Part shown: positions 52,286 to 61,216 of the stretch, one piece after another
Numbering within the stretch: position 1 is the first letter of the stretch
How the letters are laid out: every line of letters begins with the position of its first letter
NCBI GenBank assembly: GCA_016702415.1
Contig: JADJEA010000001.1
Span: 1,593,001-1,657,000 of the forward strand
Reading direction: 5' to 3'
Length of the DNA: 64,000 nt
Source: Nostocoides sp.
GTDB lineage: Bacteria; Actinomycetota; Actinomycetes; Actinomycetales; Dermatophilaceae
The notes under the pieces: generated by a model
What the model was told of the DNA's origin: nothing
What the model saw: the letters and a program-made list of their open reading frames with translations, nothing else
The model's database searches: none
Made by a program: the position numbers and the translations under genes

Positions 52286-54837
52286 TGCGTGTTCCCGTGG
52301 ACTGGCTGCGCGAGTATGCCGCGCTGCCCCCCGGCACGACCGGCGCCGACATCGCGGCCGACCTCGTCACGGTCGGCCTTGAAGAGGAGGGTCTGCACAC
52401 CAGCGGGGTCACTGGGCCCTTGGTGGTCGGGCGGGTCCTGACCAAGCAGTCCGAGCCGCAGAAGAATGGCAAGACGATCGAGTGGTGCTCCCTCGATGTC
52501 GGTGCCGCCAATGGCACCGGCGAGCCGCAGTGGGTCGTCTGCGGTGCCCACAACTTCGAGGTCGGCGATCTCGTGGTCGTCATCCTTCCCGGCGGCAGCG
52601 TGACGACCCCGCAGGGCCCGATGGTCGTCACTGCCCGCACGACCTACGGCCATGTGTCGGCCGGGATGATCACCTCGGAGCGCGAACTCGGCATCGGCGA
52701 CGACCACAGCGGAATCCTCGTCCTGACCCGTTACTTCGCCGATCGCCCCGACGTCATCGCGACCCTCGCGCCGGGACAGGATGCCCTCTCGCTCCTCGGG
52801 CTCGACCGCGAGACCGTCGAGGTCAATGTCACCCCCGACCGGGGCTACTGCTTCTCCGTGCGAGGCATCGCGCGCGAGTACTCCCACGCCACCGGCGTCG
52901 TTTTCACCGACCCCGTGCTCGCCCTGGATCGGTCGGCTCCGCCCCCGAACCCGCAGGGGTATGCCGTGCACCTCACCGACGATGCCCCCATCCGCGGGCG
53001 GGTCGGGTGCGACCGGTATGTCGCCCGCATCGTCCGCGGCGTCGACGTCCACGCGCCCACCCCGGCGTGGATGGCGGCCCGGCTCAAGGACGCCGGGATG
53101 CGCCCCATCTCGCTGCCGGTCGACGTCACCAACTACGTCATGCTCGGGCTCGGTCAGCCGCTGCATGCGTTCGATCTCGCCCTGCTCGACGGGCCGATCG
53201 TCGTCCGGCGCGCCCGTCCCGGCGAGCGGATGACGACGCTCGACGATGTCGAGCGTGCCCTCGAACCCACCGATCTCCTCATCACCGACCGTGGCGCGGA
53301 CCGGGCCCTCGCCATTGCGGGGGTCATGGGTGGGGCCGACACCGAGATCGGCGACTCCACGACCGATGTCCTCATCGAGGCCGCTCACTTCGATCCTGTC
53401 TCGATCGCCCGCTCGGCCCGCCGTCACAAGCTGCCGTCCGAGGCCTCTCGCCGCTTCGAGCGGGGAGTCGACCCCCTGCTCGCCCCGGCCGCGGCGCAAC
53501 TGGCGGTCGACCTGCTCGTCGAGTTCGGCGGCGGGAGCGCCGATCCGGGGGTCACCGACGCCGGAGCCGTGACGCCGCCGCAGCCCATCGACCTCGACCT
53601 CGACCTGCCCTCCCGCCTGGTCGGAGTGGACTATTCCCACGCGCGGGTCGTGGAGATCCTCGAGCAGATCGGCTGCCAGGTCGCCGCCGGCAATGGTCAC
53701 GCCCGGGTCACCCCGCCGTCCTGGCGCCCCGACCTGCGCACCCAGCCCGACCTCGCCGAGGAGGTCGCCCGCATCGACGGCTACACCGCGATCCCCTCGG
53801 TGGTCCCGACGCCCCCGGTGGGCTCCGGCCTCACGCACGGTCAACAGGTGCGCCGTCTCATCGCCAATCTGCTTGCGGCCCAGGGATATTGCGAGGTCTG
53901 GAATGTCCCCTTCGTGGGGGATGCACGGCATACCGCCTTGGGGTATGCCGCCGCCGACGCCCGGGCGCGCACCGTCGCCCTCGCCAACCCGCTCTCCGAC
54001 GAAGCTCCGCTCCTGCGCATCTCGATCCTCTCGACGTTGGTGGATTCGCTGCGACGCAATCTGTCCCGCGGGGCCAAGGACATCGCGCTTTTCGAGACCG
54101 GGCTCGTGCTCGCGCTCGACGGTCCACAGGTGAGCGCCCCGACGGTCGATGTCGGTCACTACCCCGGTGCGCAGACGCTGGCAACCATCCGGGCCGCCGT
54201 GCCCCCGCAGCCACGCCACCTCGGTTTCGTCCTGACCGGCGACCGCGACCGGGCCGGAGCCTGGGGTCCGGGACGACCGGCGGATGTCACCGACGTCCTC
54301 GAGACGGCCACGGCCGTCCTCGACGCGCTGCGGCTCACGGCCACGGTGACGCCCGACGACGCCATGCCCTTCCACCCCGGCCGCTGCGCCCGGATCGACC
54401 TGGCCGACGGGAGCCTCGTGGGGCATGTCGGCGAATTGCACCCCAAGGTGTTCGCCGCGCTCGACCTCCCCCCGCGCACCGTCGCCGGGGAACTCGACGT
54501 CGACGTCCTCATCGCCCACAGCGGCATCCCGGCCGAGGCGGTCACGTTGAGCACCTACCCCCTGGCCACCAGCGATGTCGCGCTGGTCGTGGACGAGCAG
54601 GTCCCGGCGGCGGCGGTCTCGGCCGCGCTCCGCTCTGGGGCGGGCGGTCTGCTGGAGGGGTTGAACCTCTTCGACATCTACCGGGGCGATCAGATCGGGC
54701 CCGGGCGCAAGTCGCTCGCCTACCGGCTGTCGGTTCGCGCCACGGACCGGACCCTCACGACGGAGGAGGTCAGTGGTATCCGCGACGCGGCCGTCGCGGC
54801 GGCCCAGTCCGCCGTCGGTGCCGTCCAACGGGTCTGA
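52285..54837 (+). CDS. pheT: Phenylalanyl-tRNA synthetase beta subunit
   Basis: 850 residues, partner of PheS. Domains in order: N-terminal B1 and the EMAP-like tRNA-binding domain (about 40-160; QWVVCGAHNFEVGDLVVVIL), B3/B4 editing region (about 220-390; RPISLPVDVTNYVMLGLGQP, LHAFDLALLDG), B5 (about 400-480), catalytic-like core (about 490-700; GYCEVWNVPFVGDARHTALG), and the C-terminal anticodon-binding FDX-ACB domain (about 755-850; LSTYPLATSDVALVVDEQVP, YRLSVRATDRTLTTEEVSGI). ATG overlaps the pheS stop as TGATG. Confidence 0.97.
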   Translation: MRVPVDWLREYAALPPGTTGADIAADLVTVGLEEEGLHTSGVTGPLVVGRVLTKQSEPQKNGKTIEWCSLDVGAANGTGEPQWVVCGAHNFEVGDLVVVILPGGSVTTPQGPMVVTARTTYGHVSAGMITSERELGIGDDHSGILVLTRYFADRPDVIATLAPGQDALSLLGLDRETVEVNVTPDRGYCFSVRGIAREYSHATGVVFTDPVLALDRSAPPPNPQGYAVHLTDDAPIRGRVGCDRYVARIVRGVDVHAPTPAWMAARLKDAGMRPISLPVDVTNYVMLGLGQPLHAFDLALLDGPIVVRRARPGERMTTLDDVERALEPTDLLITDRGADRALAIAGVMGGADTEIGDSTTDVLIEAAHFDPVSIARSARRHKLPSEASRRFERGVDPLLAPAAAQLAVDLLVEFGGGSADPGVTDAGAVTPPQPIDLDLDLPSRLVGVDYSHARVVEILEQIGCQVAAGNGHARVTPPSWRPDLRTQPDLAEEVARIDGYTAIPSVVPTPPVGSGLTHGQQVRRLIANLLAAQGYCEVWNVPFVGDARHTALGYAAADARARTVALANPLSDEAPLLRISILSTLVDSLRRNLSRGAKDIALFETGLVLALDGPQVSAPTVDVGHYPGAQTLATIRAAVPPQPRHLGFVLTGDRDRAGAWGPGRPADVTDVLETATAVLDALRLTATVTPDDAMPFHPGRCARIDLADGSLVGHVGELHPKVFAALDLPPRTVAGELDVDVLIAHSGIPAEAVTLSTYPLATSDVALVVDEQVPAAAVSAALRSGAGGLLEGLNLFDIYRGDQIGPGRKSLAYRLSVRATDRTLTTEEVSGIRDAAVAAAQSAVGAVQRV

Positions 54838-54914
54838 GCAACGCCCCACCCCGGCTCACCGACACCTGTCACCAACCCGATGGCCCCGATGGGCCGCCCC
54901 GAGGAGTCCCTCCG

Positions 54915-55292
54915 ATGCCACGATCCTTCGCCATCCTCTTTGCCGTCGTGCTCACGTTCATACTGGTCGTTTTCGTCGTGATCCTGGTGACCATCGCCCG
55001 CGGCGCGCGGACGTCTTTGGCGCAGCGGCGCGCCAACAAGGCCGCGCCCCTGGTGACCAATCCCGCCGTGGTTACCAGTCGACGCACCGAGGTCACCGGC
55101 GGCGGCGAGTCCCACGCCATCACGCTCTATTTCGTGACCTTCCAGTTCCCCACGGGAGACCGTCAGGAGTTCAGGGTCTCGGGGGAGGAGTACGCCCAGA
55201 TCGCCGAGCGCGACCGCGGCTTGCTCAGCAATCAGGGGACGTGGTTCAAGGGCTTCCAGCGCGACCGCAGCATCCAGGATCGTCCATCCTGA
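54915..55292 (+). CDS. DUF2500 domain-containing membrane protein
   Basis: 125 residues. One N-terminal transmembrane helix (about 5-27; FAILFAVVLTFILVVFVVIL) is followed by a small beta domain: RRANKAAPLVTNPAVVTSRR, HAITLYFVTFQFPTGDRQEF, RVSGEEYAQIAERDRGLLSN, QGTWFKGFQR. The YFVTFxFxxGxRxEFRVxxxEY pattern and the closing QGT.F.GF are the DUF2500 hallmark. Function unknown. ATG preceded by GAGGAGTCCCTCCG. It stands alone between pheT and argC. Confidence 0.85.
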   Translation: MPRSFAILFAVVLTFILVVFVVILVTIARGARTSLAQRRANKAAPLVTNPAVVTSRRTEVTGGGESHAITLYFVTFQFPTGDRQEFRVSGEEYAQIAERDRGLLSNQGTWFKGFQRDRSIQDRPS

Positions 55293-55327
55293 CGGCCCCT
55301 GCGGCTGCATGTTCTTTCCGCTTGCTG

Positions 55328-55333
55328 TAAGTT
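55328..55333 (+). promoter_or_regulatory. -10 box of the arg cluster
   Basis: TAAGTT ends seven bases before the ATG at 55341. An earlier ATG at 55335 would leave only one base, so the spacing favours 55341 as the argC start. A clear ArgR palindrome was not found. Confidence 0.35.
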
Positions 55334-55340
55334 CATGCGC

Positions 55341-56388
55341 ATGACGGTGCGCGTGGCGATCGCGGGTGCGAGTGGGTATGCCGGTGGCGAGCTTGCCCGA
55401 CTCCTCCTCGCCCACCCCGAGGTCGAGATCGGCGCCCTGACCGCCTCCAGCAACGCGGGCCAGTCGCTCGGGTCCGTGCACTCCCATCTGCTTCCCCTCG
55501 GCGACCGGGTCCTCGACGACACGACACCCGAGACGCTGGCGGGCCATGATGCCGTGATCCTCGCCCTCCCGCACGGCCACAGCGCCGCGCTCGCCGCGTC
55601 GCTGCCGGAGCGGACCGTGATCATCGACTGTGGCGCGGACTTCCGACTCGAGCGCGCAACCGACTGGGCCGAGTTCTACGACACCCCGTATGCCGGGTCC
55701 TGGCCCTACGGCCTGCCCGAACTGCCGCTGGCCGGCGGGGGTTCTCAGCGCCTGCACCTCCAGGGTGCGACCCGGATCGCCGTCCCCGGGTGCTATCCGA
55801 CCGGGATCAGCCTGGCCCTGGCCCCGGCCCTGCGAGCCGGCCTCGTCGAACCGACCGATGTCGTCGTCGTCGCCGCGTCGGGGACCTCGGGTGCGGGCCG
55901 GTCGCTCAAGCCGCACCTCCTGGCCAGCGAGGTCATGGGCTCCATGTCGCCCTACGGCGTCGGGGGGGTGCATCGGCATACCCCCGAAATCGCCCAGAAC
56001 CTCGCCCGAGCCGCGGGCGCCGAGGTCACCGTGTCCTTCACTCCCACCCTGGCTCCCATGCCCCGCGGCATCCTCGCGACGTCGACGGCCCGGGTCCGCC
56101 CGGGAGTCACCGAGGGAGGAGGTTCGGTCGGCATACCAGGAGGCGTATGCCGCGGAGCCCTTCGTCCATCTCCTCCCCCCGGGAGTCTGGCCCCGGACCA
56201 GCGATGTCGTCGGAGCCAATTCGGTGACCCTCCAGGTCGCCCTCGACCGGCGGGCCGGCCGCGTCGTCGTCGCCTCCGCGGTCGACAACCTGACCAAGGG
56301 CACCGCCGGTGCGGCGATCCAGTGCCTCAACCTCGCCCTCGGCCTGCCGGAAACCGCTGGCCTGCCGCTCGTGGGCGTGGCCCCGTGA
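55341..56388 (+). pseudogene. argC: N-acetyl-gamma-glutamyl-phosphate reductase; one-base frameshift near 56115
   Basis: Reduces N-acetylglutamyl phosphate with NADPH, third step of arginine synthesis. The first frame carries RVAIAGASGYAGGELARLLL (NADP site), ALPHGHSAALAASLPERTVI, VPGCYPTG with the catalytic Cys near residue 153, and SGAGRSLKPHLLASEVMGSM. It loses frame after RVRPGVTE. The family ending (EEVRSAYQEAYAAEPFVHLL, ANSVTLQVALDRRAGRVVVA, SAVDNLTKGTAGAAIQCLNL) continues in the next frame to the stop at 56388. Removing one G from the GGG at 56114-56116 gives a normal 348-residue ArgC. Since argJBDFRH are intact, an error in the sequence is likelier than gene loss. Confidence 0.85.
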
Positions 56389-56402
56389 TCGCCCGACCAG
56401 CG

Positions 56403-56468
56403 CAAGGAGCGCCCGATCCCCATGTGCCCGATCCCCATGAGCCCGATCCGATGAGCCCGATCCGATGA
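56403..56468 (+). repeat. Tandem repeat with nested mini-ORFs between argC and argJ
   Basis: Four imperfect repeats of GCCCGATCC(CC)AT with spacings of 14-15 bases. AAGGAG (56404-56409) is followed at 12 bases by an ATG opening a 10-codon frame (MCPIPMSPIR, stop 56452-56454). Its ATGA overlaps a second frame of five codons (MSPIR, stop 56466-56468), whose ATGA overlaps the argJ start. The real argJ start thus lies about 55 bases from the only Shine-Dalgarno sequence, reachable by successive stop-start reinitiation. Confidence 0.6.
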
Positions 56469-57616
56469 GCGTCACCTTCCCGGTCGGCTTCCGCGCCGCC
56501 GGCGTCACGGCGGGGCTGAAGGCAAGTGGCAGCCCCGATCTCGCCCTCGTCGTCAACGACGGCCCCCGCCGCGACGTGGCCGGCGTCTTCACGGCCAACC
56601 GGGTCCAGGCCGCGCCCGTGCTCTGGTCGCGCCAGGCGTGCGCTGACGGGCGCATCGATGCCGTCATCCTCAACTCCGGCGGTGCCAATGCGTGCACCGG
56701 TCCCGAGGGTTTCCAGGACACCCATCGCACCGCGGAGGAGGTGGGTCGCGCCCTCGACATCTCCGCCGGCGACGTCGCGGTGTGCTCGACGGGGCTCATC
56801 GGCGAGCGCCTGCCGATGGACCTGCTCCTGCCCGGCGTGGCGGCGGCAGTCGCCGCACTGTCACCCCACGGCGGCGACGAGGCGGCGCGCGCCATCATGA
56901 CGACCGACACCGTGCCCAAGACCGCGATCTTCCAGGCCAGCGGCTGGCGACTGGGCGGGATGGCCAAGGGGGCCGGCATGCTCGCGCCCGGCCTGGCCAC
57001 GATGCTCGTCGTCCTGACCACGGACGCCGTCGTCGAGCCGGAGCGGCTCGAGGCGGCTTTGCGCGAGGCGGTCGGTCGCACCTTCGACCGGATCGACTCG
57101 GACGGGTGCATGTCGACCAATGACACGGTCCTGGCCCTGGCCTCCGGGGCATCGGGCATCTCCGTGCCCGACCACGCCCTCGTCCGGGGCTTCACCGAGA
57201 TCTGCGCCGACCTCGCGATCCAACTCATCACCGATGCCGAGGGAGCCGCGCACGACATCCGCATTCAGGTCGACCACGCCGCCACGGAGGCGGACGGGGT
57301 CGCCGTCGCCCGGGCCGTCGCCCGCAACAACCTCGTCAAGTGCGCATTCTTCGGGAACGACCCCAACTGGGGCCGCATCCTCGCTGCCGTGGGCACGACC
57401 GCCGCCGCCTTCGACCCGACCGCCATCGACGTCACGATCAACGGCGTGACCGTATGCCGTTCCGGCGCCCCGGGAGACGACCGCTCGCTCGTCGACCTCC
57501 GGCCACGCCGCGCGGATGTCGTCATCGACCTTCACGCGGGGGAAGCAACCGGGGTCATCTGGACCAACGACCTCACCCACGCCTACGTCCACGAGAACTC
57601 CGCCTACAGCACATGA
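56465..57616 (+). CDS. argJ: Bifunctional ornithine acetyltransferase / N-acetylglutamate synthase
   Basis: Moves the acetyl group from acetylornithine to glutamate, recycling it in arginine synthesis. The 383-residue precursor cleaves itself at an Ala-Thr bond: GAGMLAPGLATMLVVLTTDA near residue 178 contains that site, and the new N-terminal Thr is the nucleophile. TVPKTAIFQASGWRLGGMAK, SDGCMSTNDTVLALASG and FFGNDPNWGRILAAVGTTAA are other signatures. The ATG start is at the end of a mini-ORF cascade. argB begins inside its last bases (ATGA). Confidence 0.95.
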   Translation: MSVTFPVGFRAAGVTAGLKASGSPDLALVVNDGPRRDVAGVFTANRVQAAPVLWSRQACADGRIDAVILNSGGANACTGPEGFQDTHRTAEEVGRALDISAGDVAVCSTGLIGERLPMDLLLPGVAAAVAALSPHGGDEAARAIMTTDTVPKTAIFQASGWRLGGMAKGAGMLAPGLATMLVVLTTDAVVEPERLEAALREAVGRTFDRIDSDGCMSTNDTVLALASGASGISVPDHALVRGFTEICADLAIQLITDAEGAAHDIRIQVDHAATEADGVAVARAVARNNLVKCAFFGNDPNWGRILAAVGTTAAAFDPTAIDVTINGVTVCRSGAPGDDRSLVDLRPRRADVVIDLHAGEATGVIWTNDLTHAYVHENSAYST

Positions 57617-58578
57617 GCCCGATGAGTCACTCCGCGACCCGGCGCGACCCGGGCACCAATGCCGTCGCGGCGGCCCAGGCCAAGGCCGCCACGCTCGTCG
57701 AGGCCCTGCCGTGGATGCTGCGCTTCCGCGGGGCGCTCGTCGTCGTCAAGTACGGCGGCAATGCCATGACCGCGCGCCCCCTTCAGGACGCCTTCGCCCA
57801 GGACATCGCCTTCATGCGGCTGGCCGGGCTGCGCGTCGTCGTCGTCCACGGGGGCGGCCCCCAGATCAAGGCCATGCTCGCGCGCCTCGGGATGACCAGC
57901 GAGTTCAAGGGCGGACTCCGGGTGACGACCCCCGAGGTCATGGACGTCGTCCGGATGGTCCTGACCGGCCAGGTCGGCCGCGAACTCGTCGGCCTGATCA
58001 ACCAGCACGGCGCGCTCGCGGTGGGTCTCTCGGGTGAGGACGCCGGGCTCTTCGGCGCTCGCCGCCGGGGCGTCGTGATCGACGGCGTGGAGGAGGACAT
58101 CGGCCTGGTGGGGGAGGTGGTGCGCGTGGACACCGCCGCGGTCGACGACATCATCGCCGCGGGCCGTATCCCCGTCGTCTCCACCATCGCCCCGGACTTG
58201 GACGCCGACGGCCAAGTCCTCAATGTCAATGCCGACACCGCGGCCGCCGCGCTGGCCGTCGCCCTCGGGGCGCGCAAGCTCGTCGTCCTCACCGATGTCG
58301 AGGGGGTGTATGCCGAGTGGCCCGACCCCGCGAGCCTCATCTCCGAGATCGATGTCACCGGCGCCCGTGACCTGCTCGCGACGGTCGACGAGGGGATGAT
58401 CCCCAAGCTCGAGGCGTGCATCGCCGCGGTCGACGGCGGCGTGCCGCAGGCCCACGTCATCGACGGTCGCCAGCCCCACTCGCTGCTCCTCGAGGTCTTC
58501 ACCACGGCCGGGACCGGGACCATGATCACCCCCGACGAGATCGCCGATCCCACTGCGCCGCAGGGAGAATCCTCATGA
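57613..58578 (+). CDS. argB: Acetylglutamate kinase
   Basis: Phosphorylates N-acetylglutamate, the usual arginine-feedback point. The 321 residues have MLRFRGALVVVKYGGNAM (ATP Lys), VVVVHGGGPQIKAMLARLGM, FKGGLRVTTPEVMDVVRMVL, VNADTAAAALAVALGARKLV, LTDVEGVYAE, ATVDEGMIPKLEACIAAVDG and VPQAHVIDGRQPHSLLLEVF. ATG 57613 overlaps the argJ stop; a second in-frame ATG follows at 57622, and both keep the family domain whole. Confidence 0.96.
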   Translation: MSPMSHSATRRDPGTNAVAAAQAKAATLVEALPWMLRFRGALVVVKYGGNAMTARPLQDAFAQDIAFMRLAGLRVVVVHGGGPQIKAMLARLGMTSEFKGGLRVTTPEVMDVVRMVLTGQVGRELVGLINQHGALAVGLSGEDAGLFGARRRGVVIDGVEEDIGLVGEVVRVDTAAVDDIIAAGRIPVVSTIAPDLDADGQVLNVNADTAAAALAVALGARKLVVLTDVEGVYAEWPDPASLISEIDVTGARDLLATVDEGMIPKLEACIAAVDGGVPQAHVIDGRQPHSLLLEVFTTAGTGTMITPDEIADPTAPQGESS

Positions 58579-59771
58579 GCGAGACCGACGGGCTGCTCGA
58601 CCGCTATGAGGGATCGCTCCTGGGCGTCTTCGGCCGACCCACCCTCGTCCTCGAGCATGGCGACGGCTGCTGGGTGTGGGACGTCGACGGCGTGCCCTAT
58701 CTCGACCTTCTCGGCGGCATCGCCGTCAACGCCCTCGGACACAACCATCCGGACCTCGTCGCGGCCCTCTCCGCGCAGGTTGCCCGCCAGATCCACATCT
58801 CGAACTTCTTCACCAGTCGACCCCAGATCGCCCTCGCCGAGCGACTTATGAACCTCGCCGGGGCACCGGATGGCTCGCGCGTCTTCTTCACCAACTCGGG
58901 CACCGAGGCGCTCGAGGCGGCGATCAAGCTGGCGCGGCGCACCGGCCGGCCGGGGATCGTCGCGATGGACGGAGCCTTCCACGGCCGCAGCACCGGCGCA
59001 CTCGCCCTCACCGCCAAGCCCGCCTACCGCGAGCCGTTCGAACCCTTGCTCCCCGGCGTCCGCCGGGTGCCGTATGCCGACCTGCCCGCCCTCGAGCGCG
59101 CCCTCACCCCCGACGTCGGTGCCGTCGTCCTCGAACCCATCCAGGGCGAGGCCGGTGTCATCGTCCCCCCAGCGGACTATCTCCGCGGGGTCCGCGAGCT
59201 GACCGCCGACCGCGGCGTCCTGATGATCCTCGATGAGGTCCAGACCGGGATCGGCCGGACCGGGCGATGGTTCGCCTTCCAGGACAGCGGGATCCGGCCC
59301 GACGCGATGACTCTGGCGAAGGGGTTGGGGGGCGGCATACCCATCGGGGCCCTGGTCACCTTCGGTGGGGCGGTCTCGGGACTCCTCGCCCCGGGCATGC
59401 ACGGGTCGACCTTCGGCGGCAACCCGCTGGCCGCGACGGCGGGACTGACCATCCTGGACGTCATCGCCCGCGATGATCTCCTCGCCAATGCCCGACGCGT
59501 CGGCGACGGGTTTGCGGACGCCGTGCGTGCGCTTGGCCACCCGCTTGTCACGGAGGTGCGCGGACGCGGTCTCCTCCGGGCGATCGGGCTCGCCGGTGAT
59601 TTCGCGGCGAAGGCTGCGGCCTCCGCCCGGGAGGCCGGATTCCTGGTCAACGCGGTGACCCCGAACGCCCTTCGCATCGCGCCGCCCCTGATCATCTCCG
59701 CCAAGAAGATCGCCGCGTTCGTCGACGCCCTCGGCGACATCCTCGACGCCACCGCATCGGAGCACTCATGA
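58575..59771 (+). CDS. argD: Acetylornithine aminotransferase
   Basis: A PLP enzyme turning N-acetylglutamate semialdehyde into N-acetylornithine. The 398 residues show YLDLLGGIAVNALGHNHPDL, FFTNSGTEALEAAIKLARR, MDGAFHGRSTGALALT, EPIQGEAGV, LMILDEVQTGIGRTGRWFAF, and the Schiff-base Lys in MTLAKGLGGGIPIGALV. HGSTFGGNPLAATAGLTILD follows. ATG overlaps the argB stop and has AGGGAG nine bases upstream. Confidence 0.96.
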   Translation: MSETDGLLDRYEGSLLGVFGRPTLVLEHGDGCWVWDVDGVPYLDLLGGIAVNALGHNHPDLVAALSAQVARQIHISNFFTSRPQIALAERLMNLAGAPDGSRVFFTNSGTEALEAAIKLARRTGRPGIVAMDGAFHGRSTGALALTAKPAYREPFEPLLPGVRRVPYADLPALERALTPDVGAVVLEPIQGEAGVIVPPADYLRGVRELTADRGVLMILDEVQTGIGRTGRWFAFQDSGIRPDAMTLAKGLGGGIPIGALVTFGGAVSGLLAPGMHGSTFGGNPLAATAGLTILDVIARDDLLANARRVGDGFADAVRALGHPLVTEVRGRGLLRAIGLAGDFAAKAAASAREAGFLVNAVTPNALRIAPPLIISAKKIAAFVDALGDILDATASEHS

Positions 59772-60718
59772 GCCTGCGCCACTTCCTCAAAGACGACGAC
59801 ATCACCGCGGACGAGCAGGCCGAGATCCTGCGGCTGGCCGCGATCCTCAAGGCGGACCCGTTCGCCGACCGCACGCTGGAGGGTCCCAAGGTCGTCGCCG
59901 TCCTCTTCGACAAGCCGACGCTGCGCACCCAGGCCTCGTTCACCGCGGCGGTCGCCCATCTCGGCGGGTACCCGATGATCGTCGACGCCAAGCTGGCCCA
60001 GGTGGGGGAGCGGGAGTCCGTCGCCGACACCGCCCGCATCCTCGGGCGCCAAGCGGTCGCGATCGTCTGGCGGACCTATGGTCAGGACCGGATCGAGGAG
60101 ATGGCCGCCCACGCCGGCGTGCCCGTCGTCAATGCGCTGACCGACGACTATCACCCGTGCCAGATCCTCGCCGACCTGATGACCATCAGCGAGCGCAAGG
60201 GGGATCTCGCCGGGCTGACCATGGCGTATGTCGGGGATGGCGCCAACAACATGGCCCACTCGTATCTCCTCGGCGGCGCCCTCGCCGGGATGCACGTCCG
60301 CATCGGCACCCCCCGGTCGCACCCGCCCCGGGAGGACATCCGGGCGCGCGCCGAGGCGATCGCCGCGACCACCGGCGGGTCCATCACCGTGACCGACGAG
60401 GCGTATGCCGCGGCGACCGCCGCCGACGTCGTCATCACCGATACGTGGGTCTCCATGGGCATGGAAGCGGAGAAGGATTCCCGCCACGGCGCTGGCTCTC
60501 CCTTCGAATCCTTTTCCGTCACACCGGAGTTGATGGCCCAGGCCGATCCGGCGGCGATCTTCCTCCACTGCCTGCCGGCCTATCGGGGCTTCGAAGTCGC
60601 GGCCGAGGTGATCGACGGGCCGCAGTCGGTCGTCTGGGACGAGGCCGAAAACCGCCTCCACGCTCAGAAGGCGGTGCTGTCGTGGCTGCTCGAGCGAAGC
60701 GCCGGCGCGGCCGGATGA
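59768..60718 (+). CDS. argF: Ornithine carbamoyltransferase
   Basis: Makes citrulline from ornithine and carbamoyl phosphate. The 316 residues are a transcarbamoylase: DKPTLRTQASF at about 55-65 in the position of the carbamoyl-phosphate loop, where most families have STRT, so the Ser and first Thr are replaced by Thr and Leu. Then VWRTYGQDRIEEMAAHAGVP, NALTDDYHPCQILADLMTIS, TDTWVSMGMEAEKDSR and the ornithine loop HCLPAYRGFEVAAEVIDG (HCLPA with Cys nucleophile-side). DDYHPCQ is conserved. The TLRT variant and context still favour a true OTCase, since ArgH and ArgR follow. Confidence 0.92.
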   Translation: MSLRHFLKDDDITADEQAEILRLAAILKADPFADRTLEGPKVVAVLFDKPTLRTQASFTAAVAHLGGYPMIVDAKLAQVGERESVADTARILGRQAVAIVWRTYGQDRIEEMAAHAGVPVVNALTDDYHPCQILADLMTISERKGDLAGLTMAYVGDGANNMAHSYLLGGALAGMHVRIGTPRSHPPREDIRARAEAIAATTGGSITVTDEAYAAATAADVVITDTWVSMGMEAEKDSRHGAGSPFESFSVTPELMAQADPAAIFLHCLPAYRGFEVAAEVIDGPQSVVWDEAENRLHAQKAVLSWLLERSAGAAG

Positions 60719-61215
60719 CGACGTCCACGTCGCGGTCGGCCCGCCAGCAGCGGATCGTCGACCTGCTGAGCGAACACACCGTCCGCTCCCAGCCGGACCT
60801 GCTCGACCTCCTCGCCGGGGAGGGCATCGAGATCACCCAGGCGACCCTCTCGCGCGACCTGGTCGAGCTTGGCGCCGAACGCCTCCGGGTCGGCAAGAAC
60901 CTCGTGTATGCCGTCCCCTCCGAGGGCGGCGATCGCACCCCCCGGCCCGCCCCGGACGGCATCGAGGTGGGCCGCCGCCTGCAGGCCCGCTGCCAAGAAC
61001 TCCTGGTCTCGGCGAGTCATTCGGCCAATCTCGTCGTCCTGCGCACCCCGCCCGGGGCGGCGAGCTTCCTGGCGTCCGCGATCGACCACGGACAGCTTCC
61101 CGACGTCCTCGGCAGCATCGCCGGCGACGACACCATCATGCTCATCACCAGCGGCAAGCGCGCCAGCCGGGAGACCGTCGCCCGGCTGCTCGCCCTCGCC
61201 GGTAAGGACCACTGA
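60715..61215 (+). CDS. argR: Arginine repressor
   Basis: Binds arginine and represses the arginine genes. 166 residues: an N-terminal winged-helix domain (about 5-70; RSARQQRIVDLLSEHTVRSQ, PDLLDLLAGEGIEITQATLS, RDLVELGAERLRVGK, with the ITQATLSRDL recognition helix) and a C-terminal hexamer and arginine-binding domain (about 90-166; NLVVLRTPPGAASFLASAID, LGSIAGDDTIMLITSGKRAS). Position inside argCJBDFRH is typical. Its targets presumably include the arg promoter, though I did not find a clear ARG box there. Confidence 0.95.
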   Translation: MTTSTSRSARQQRIVDLLSEHTVRSQPDLLDLLAGEGIEITQATLSRDLVELGAERLRVGKNLVYAVPSEGGDRTPRPAPDGIEVGRRLQARCQELLVSASHSANLVVLRTPPGAASFLASAIDHGQLPDVLGSIAGDDTIMLITSGKRASRETVARLLALAGKDH

Positions 61216-61216
61216 C

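Noticed and set aside
52482..55292. 936-codon open frame overlapping pheT in another frame
   Set aside because: Only its final 126 codons, from ATG 54915, code for a recognisable protein (DUF2500); the rest mirrors pheT.
55293..55340. ARG box in front of argC
   Set aside because: TGCATG and TTCATGCGCATG occur but do not form the two dyads expected for ArgR; not enough to claim.
56100..56130. Programmed ribosomal frameshift in argC
   Set aside because: No slippery heptamer or downstream pseudoknot is evident, and similar shifts in four unrelated genes favour sequence error.
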